Source: Wenzhouxiangella sp. (GTDB lineage Bacteria; Pseudomonadota; Gammaproteobacteria; Xanthomonadales; Wenzhouxiangellaceae). Taken from it: a stretch of DNA of 17,141 nt. A program made the translations under genes and the position numbers. The stretch covers positions 1 through 17,141 of the forward strand of contig SKKM01000249.1 in the NCBI GenBank assembly GCA_007121485.1, given 5' to 3'. Positions 14,248 through 17,141 of this stretch are shown piece by piece; the first letter of the stretch is position 1, and each line of letters begins with the position of its first letter. A model generated the notes under the pieces. The model was not told the DNA's origin and did not search any database. It was given only the letters and a program-made list of their open reading frames with translations.

Positions 14248-15348
14248 TTGACCAGAACCCTGCTCTTCGCGCTGCAATTCGTGATGATCGGCCTCGCGAT
14301 CGCCTTCATCGCGGTCTGGCTGCGTCCCGACCTGCTGCCGGCCCTGCGGCCCCAGCCGGCCAGCGCGCCGACGCCGCACTCGTTCGCCGACGCGGTCAAC
14401 CGCACCGCGCCGGCCGTGGTCAGCGTCTACACCCGCACCCTGGTCACCGAACCGCTGGCCGGCGCCTCGGCCGACCCGCTGCTGCGCCTGCTGTACCGCG
14501 ACCGCACGGTGACGCGGCCGCGGCGCGGCCTGGGCTCCGGGGTGATCCTGAGCGAGGACGGCCTGATCCTCACCACCCTGCACGTCATATCCGGCGTCGA
14601 CGACATCGTCGTCGCCCTGTGGGACGGCCGCACCGTTGAAGCCCGGCTGATCGGCGCCGACCCGGCCACTGACCTGGCCGTGCTCAAGATCGACCTGGAC
14701 GGCCTGCCGGCCGCCGACCTGGCCAGCGATGTCAACCTGCGCACCGGCGACATCGTCTTGGCCATCGGCAACGCCTTCGGCCTGAGCCACACGGTGACCA
14801 TGGGCATCGTCAGCGCCACCGGGCGCGGCCAGCTCAACCTGACCGCGCTCGACGACTTCATCCAGACCGATGCGGCCATCAACGCCGGCAACAGCGGCGG
14901 CGCGCTGATCAACCCGCGCGGCCAGGTGGTCGGCATCAACTCGGCCATGCTCAGCCAGAACCTGGGCGCGCAGGGCATCGGCTTTGCCATCCCGGCCCGG
15001 CTGGCCCACCGGATCGCCTCGCAGATCATCGACTACGGCGCCGTCCAGCGCGCCTGGCTGGGCGCCGAGCTGGCCGACGTCACGATCACCTTCGACCGTC
15101 CGCTGGGCAGCCAGCGCGGGGCACGCATTACCCAGGTCCATGACGGCGGCCCGGCCTGGGCGTCCGGCCTGCGGCCCGGCGACGTGCTGCTGAGCGCCGA
15201 CGGCAGCCCGGTCGGTTCGGCCCGTGACCTGATGCTGCGCGTCAGCCAGCTTGAGCCCGGGCACGAACTGGAAGTCGAGGTGATTCGCGGCGGGCAGCTG
15301 TTCACCACCGGCGTGACCCTGATCCAGCAGCCGCCGCTGCGCTCCTGA
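14248..15348 (+). CDS. degS: DegS-like membrane-anchored periplasmic serine protease (trypsin + PDZ)
   Basis: DegS-type proteases sense misfolded outer-membrane proteins through the PDZ domain and cut the anti-sigma factor RseA. 366 aa: N-terminal membrane anchor (about 5-24), protease domain with the triad H112 (TTLHVISG), D142 (ATDLAVLKI) and S216 (NAGNSGGAL), then one PDZ domain (about 265-355, GPAWASGLRPGDVLLSADG). A single PDZ with an uncleaved anchor favours DegS over the two-PDZ DegP/DegQ. The start is TTG 14248: the first in-frame alternatives (GTG 14281, ATG 14284) would cut the membrane helix, and no start exists further upstream in frame. No Shine-Dalgarno sequence is visible. A 7-codon ATG frame (14228-14251) ends in a TGA overlapping this TTG. 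Confidence 0.9.
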   Translation: MTRTLLFALQFVMIGLAIAFIAVWLRPDLLPALRPQPASAPTPHSFADAVNRTAPAVVSVYTRTLVTEPLAGASADPLLRLLYRDRTVTRPRRGLGSGVILSEDGLILTTLHVISGVDDIVVALWDGRTVEARLIGADPATDLAVLKIDLDGLPAADLASDVNLRTGDIVLAIGNAFGLSHTVTMGIVSATGRGQLNLTALDDFIQTDAAINAGNSGGALINPRGQVVGINSAMLSQNLGAQGIGFAIPARLAHRIASQIIDYGAVQRAWLGAELADVTITFDRPLGSQRGARITQVHDGGPAWASGLRPGDVLLSADGSPVGSARDLMLRVSQLEPGHELEVEVIRGGQLFTTGVTLIQQPPLRS

Positions 15349-15368
15349 GCCGGCCGGGACGCTTCGGC

Positions 15369-15374
15369 TAGAAT
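15369..15374 (+). promoter_or_regulatory. Candidate -10 box for dcd
   Basis: TAGAAT (5 of 6 to TATAAT) stands at 15369-15374, about 30 bases before the dcd GTG, in the 56-base degS/dcd gap. No convincing -35 box is present, so dcd may also be read through from degS. Confidence 0.4.
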
Positions 15375-15404
15375 GCGCGGCAGCCTTCGAGGGAAATTCG
15401 ACAC

Positions 15405-15971
15405 GTGAGCATCAAATCAGACCGCTGGATTCGCAGCATGGCCGAGCAGCACGGCATGATCGAGCCGTTCGAGCCGGGCCAGGTGCGCTCGGTCGAGGGC
15501 CGCAAGCTGGTCTCCTACGGCACCTCCAGCTACGGCTACGACGGCCGCTGCGCCGACGAATTCAAGATCTTCACCAACATCAACTCGGCCATCGTCGACC
15601 CCAAGAACTTCGACGAGAACAGCTTCGTCGACTTCAAGGGCGACACCTGCATCATCCCGCCCAACTCGTTTGCCCTGGCGCGCACGGTCGAGTACTTCCG
15701 CATTCCACGCAACGTGCTGACCATCTGCCTCGGAAAATCCACCTACGCGCGCTGCGGCATCATCGTCAACGTCACCCCTCTGGAACCCGAGTGGGAAGGC
15801 CACGTCACCCTGGAATTCTCCAACACCACGCCCCTACCGGCGCGCATCTACGCCAACGAAGGCGTCGCCCAGTTCCTGTTCCTGGAATCCGACGAGGCCT
15901 GCGAGACCTCGTATGCCGACCGCGCCGGCAAATACATGGGACAGCGTGGGGTTACTCTGCCAAAGGCATAG
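15405..15971 (+). CDS. dcd: Dcd, dCTP deaminase
   Basis: Dcd deaminates dCTP to dUTP, the main source of dUMP for thymidylate synthesis in many Gram-negatives. 188 aa, the usual length. Seen: FEPGQVRSVEGRKLVSYGTSSYGYD near the N-terminus, LGKSTYARCGIIVNVTPLEP (109-128) with the catalytic-site Ser and Arg, and EWEGHVTLEFSNTT (129-142) whose Glu137 matches the catalytic Glu (E138 in E. coli). The protein belongs to the homotrimeric dUTPase-like fold. The start is GTG 15405, giving MSIKSDRWIRSMAEQHGMI, which matches the family; GAGGG lies about 11 bases upstream. It converges on mrp across a repeat-rich gap. Confidence 0.97.
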   Translation: MSIKSDRWIRSMAEQHGMIEPFEPGQVRSVEGRKLVSYGTSSYGYDGRCADEFKIFTNINSAIVDPKNFDENSFVDFKGDTCIIPPNSFALARTVEYFRIPRNVLTICLGKSTYARCGIIVNVTPLEPEWEGHVTLEFSNTTPLPARIYANEGVAQFLFLESDEACETSYADRAGKYMGQRGVTLPKA

Positions 15972-15986
15972 ATTTAAGGATAAAGA

Positions 15987-16152
15987 GCCTCTCGCCAAGA
16001 CGCCAAGGCGCCAAGGAAAAGAATGGGTAGGTCGGGGTTACATCCCCGACGGACGATGCCCGACTAACCCGAACGATCCGGGCAGCCACCCCCATAGCCC
16101 CTTCAAGTGTTTTCCTTGGCGTCCTTGGCGTCTTGGCGTCTTGGCGAGAGGC
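15987..16152. repeat. Long inverted-repeat element built of CGCCAAG-type units
   Basis: The outer arms, 15987-16007 and 16132-16152, are perfect 21-bp reverse complements (outer end GCCTCTCGCC, inner end CGCCAAG). The arms continue inward with CGCCAAGGAAAA (16009-16020) matched by TTTTCCTTGGCG (16110-16121). The left arm has three CGCCAAG units, the right arm four CTTGGCG units spaced about 9 bases, so the right has one extra unit. The span is 166 bases, non-coding, and encloses a separate GTAG hairpin at 16027-16050. I recall similar tandem GCCAAG(A/G)C blocks between genes of various environmental bacteria but cannot name a family. It lies between convergent genes and might serve as a transcription barrier. 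Confidence 0.85.
16027..16050 (+). repeat. REP-like unit: GTAG head plus hairpin (plus orientation)
   Basis: GTAG (16027-16030) is followed at once by a perfect 7-bp hairpin, GTCGGGG / CCCCGAC, with loop TTACAT (16031-16050). A GTAG tetranucleotide 5' of a palindrome is the hallmark of REP elements mobilised by RAYT (TnpA-REP) transposases, including the GTAG family of Stenotrophomonas. A partner in opposite orientation lies at 16186-16209. No RAYT gene is in the window. Confidence 0.7.
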
Positions 16153-16185
16153 CTTTCAGGACCATGCCTGACCATGGCTCCGCAC

Positions 16186-16209
16186 GTCGGCCACGTAGGG
16201 CCGACCTAC
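16186..16209 (-). repeat. REP-like unit: GTAG head plus hairpin (minus orientation), overlapping mrp stop
   Basis: Read on the minus strand, GTAG (16209-16206) is followed by the 7-bp hairpin GTCGGCC / GGCCGAC with loop CTACGT (16205-16186). Head, stem length and loop length are the same as in the plus-oriented unit at 16027-16050, and the bases differ mainly in compensating stem positions. The pair with GTAG heads pointing outward is the arrangement of a BIME-type doublet. The TAG of the GTAG is the mrp stop codon. Confidence 0.7.
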
Positions 16210-17141
16210 TCTACGATCTTGATCTTCGGCATCCGCACGGCCTTGTTGCGCGCCTGCACCGCCAGCAAGCCGGCCGTGCGCCGGGCAATCTCGCGGAAGC
16301 GCAGGCTGGCCGGGTGGTCCGGATCGGCCACGACCACCGGGGCGCCTTCGTCGGTCGATCGTCCCAACCCCGCATTCAGCGGCACCTGGCCCAGCAGCGG
16401 CAAACCCAGCTCGGCAGCGATGCGCTCGCCGCCGCCGCGGCCGAACACGGCCTCCTCGTGCCCGCAGTTGGAGCAGATGTGCGTGCTCATGTTCTCCAGC
16501 ACCCCAAGCACCGGGATCTTGACCTGGCCGAACATCAGCGCCGCGCGCCTGACGTCGTCGACGGCCACTTCCTGCGGCGTGGTCACGGCAATGGCGCCGG
16601 CCACCGGGATCTTCTGCGCCAGACTGAGCTGGATATCGCCGGTGCCGGGCGGCAGGTCGATGATCAGGTAGTCCAGGTCCTCCCACAGGGTCTGGGTGAA
16701 CATCTGCTGCAAGGCCTGCGTGGCCATGGGCCCGCGCCAGATCATGGCCTGGTCCTGCTTGACCAGCACGCCGATCGACATGGCCTGCAGGCCGTGCGCC
16801 TGCATCGGCAGGATCTTCTGCCCGTCCGTGGTACGCGGCCCGCCCTTCAGACCCAGCATGCGCGGCTGGCTGGGGCCGTAGATATCGGCGTCCAGGATGC
16901 CGACGCTGGCGCCCTCGGCCTGCAGGGCCAGGGCCAGGTTGACCGCCACCGTCGACTTGCCCACCCCGCCCTTGCCGGACGACACCGCCAGCACGTTGCG
17001 CACGCCCGGGATCGGGGTCAGGCCTTCCTGCACCTTGTGCTCGGTGACCTGGAAGCCGACGTCCACCGTCACCGCCTCGACCTCGTCGTCGGCCATCAAG
17101 GTGCTGCGCACCACGTTGGCCAGCAGCTGCGCCCAGCCGGC
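16206..17141 (-). CDS. mrp: Mrp/ApbC-type Fe-S cluster carrier ATPase (5' end cut by window)
   Basis: Mrp/ApbC proteins are dimeric P-loop ATPases that carry and deliver Fe-S clusters. 311 residues are visible. The frame is open to the window edge: a GTG at 17114 could serve as a start, but the codons before it (AGWAQLLAN) continue the N-terminal FSCA/MIP18 domain that precedes the ATPase in this family, so the true start is outside. Seen: deviant Walker A SGKGGVGKS (about 55-63 of the visible part), DADIYGPSQP, DLPPGTGD (Walker B/switch region) and CSNC (about 223-226), the CxxC that holds the bridging cluster in the dimer. The stop TAG lies in the GTAG of a REP-like unit. In many gammaproteobacteria mrp lies next to metG, expected beyond the right edge. 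Confidence 0.96.
   Translation of the reverse strand, partial: AGWAQLLANVVRSTLMADDEVEAVTVDVGFQVTEHKVQEGLTPIPGVRNVLAVSSGKGGVGKSTVAVNLALALQAEGASVGILDADIYGPSQPRMLGLKGGPRTTDGQKILPMQAHGLQAMSIGVLVKQDQAMIWRGPMATQALQQMFTQTLWEDLDYLIIDLPPGTGDIQLSLAQKIPVAGAIAVTTPQEVAVDDVRRAALMFGQVKIPVLGVLENMSTHICSNCGHEEAVFGRGGGERIAAELGLPLLGQVPLNAGLGRSTDEGAPVVVADPDHPASLRFREIARRTAGLLAVQARNKAVRMPKIKIVE

Noticed and set aside
14044..15264. Minus-strand open frame of 406 codons antisense to degS
   Set aside because: The opposite strand encodes a full DegS-type protease with an intact catalytic triad; this frame is Gly/Ala/Arg/Gln-rich with no domain.
16058..16083. Third REP-like hairpin (GCCCG...CGGGC) between the two arms
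   Set aside because: The stem is 5 bp with a 16-base loop and has no GTAG head; too weak to call, perhaps a decayed unit.
15987..16152. CRISPR array
   Set aside because: The repeated units are about 9 bases, directly abutting, and in inverted arms; there are no regular 25-40 base repeats with unique spacers and no cas genes.
17112..17114. GTG 17114 as the true mrp start
   Set aside because: The codons upstream continue the FSCA/MIP18 domain typical of Mrp, so the gene extends beyond the window.

Overview
The window is about 17 kb of GC-rich, densely packed chromosome from a gammaproteobacterium. Gene content and order (amiB-mutL-miaA-hfq-hflX-hflK, surE-pcm-nlpD, petABC-sspAB, dcd next to mrp) are classic for that class. 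An N-terminal extension on Pcm, recalled from xanthomonads, and a GTAG-headed REP pair suggest the Xanthomonadales/Wenzhouxiangellaceae neighbourhood. The taxon is inferred, not proven. No tRNA, rRNA, CRISPR array, phage gene or IS transposase was seen.

Layout. (1) Positions 1-9351 are one long minus-strand series, listed here in transcription order: surE, pcm, nlpD, amiB/amiC-type amidase, mutL, miaA, hfq, hflX, hflK (cut by the window edge; hflC would follow). (2) Positions 9426-10288 are a divergent two-gene unit: an Smr-domain nuclease and a DUF3301-type membrane protein. (3) Positions 10298-13986 are a minus-strand operon petA-petB-petC-sspA-sspB: the cytochrome bc1 complex, then stringent starvation protein A and the ClpXP adaptor SspB. 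(4) Positions 14248-15971, on the plus strand, are a DegS-type periplasmic protease and dCTP deaminase. (5) Positions 15972-16205 are a repeat-rich intergenic region between convergent dcd and mrp. (6) The 3' part of mrp (minus) runs off the right edge.

Functional themes. NlpD (catalytically degenerate LytM activator) lies directly upstream of a LysM/AMIN amidase that carries the autoinhibitory insert such activators relieve, so the junction looks like a septal peptidoglycan-splitting unit. rpoS, the usual neighbour of nlpD, is not in that place. MutL has all three motifs of an intrinsic endonuclease, as in MutH-independent mismatch repair. MiaA, Hfq and HflX form the usual RNA/translation block. 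The pet genes encode complex III.

Most unusual features: the dcd/mrp intergenic region combines a 21-bp perfect inverted repeat built of CGCCAAG-type units with two GTAG-headed hairpins in opposite orientation, interleaved as A-B-A'-B', and the GTAG of one hairpin contains the mrp stop codon. The miaA/hfq junction carries a perfect 13-bp hairpin, a 10-bp tandem repeat, and an extended -10 element followed by an 8-bp inverted repeat. hflX appears to begin at a CTG codon overlapping the hfq stop. I did not find a clearly new multi-gene system.
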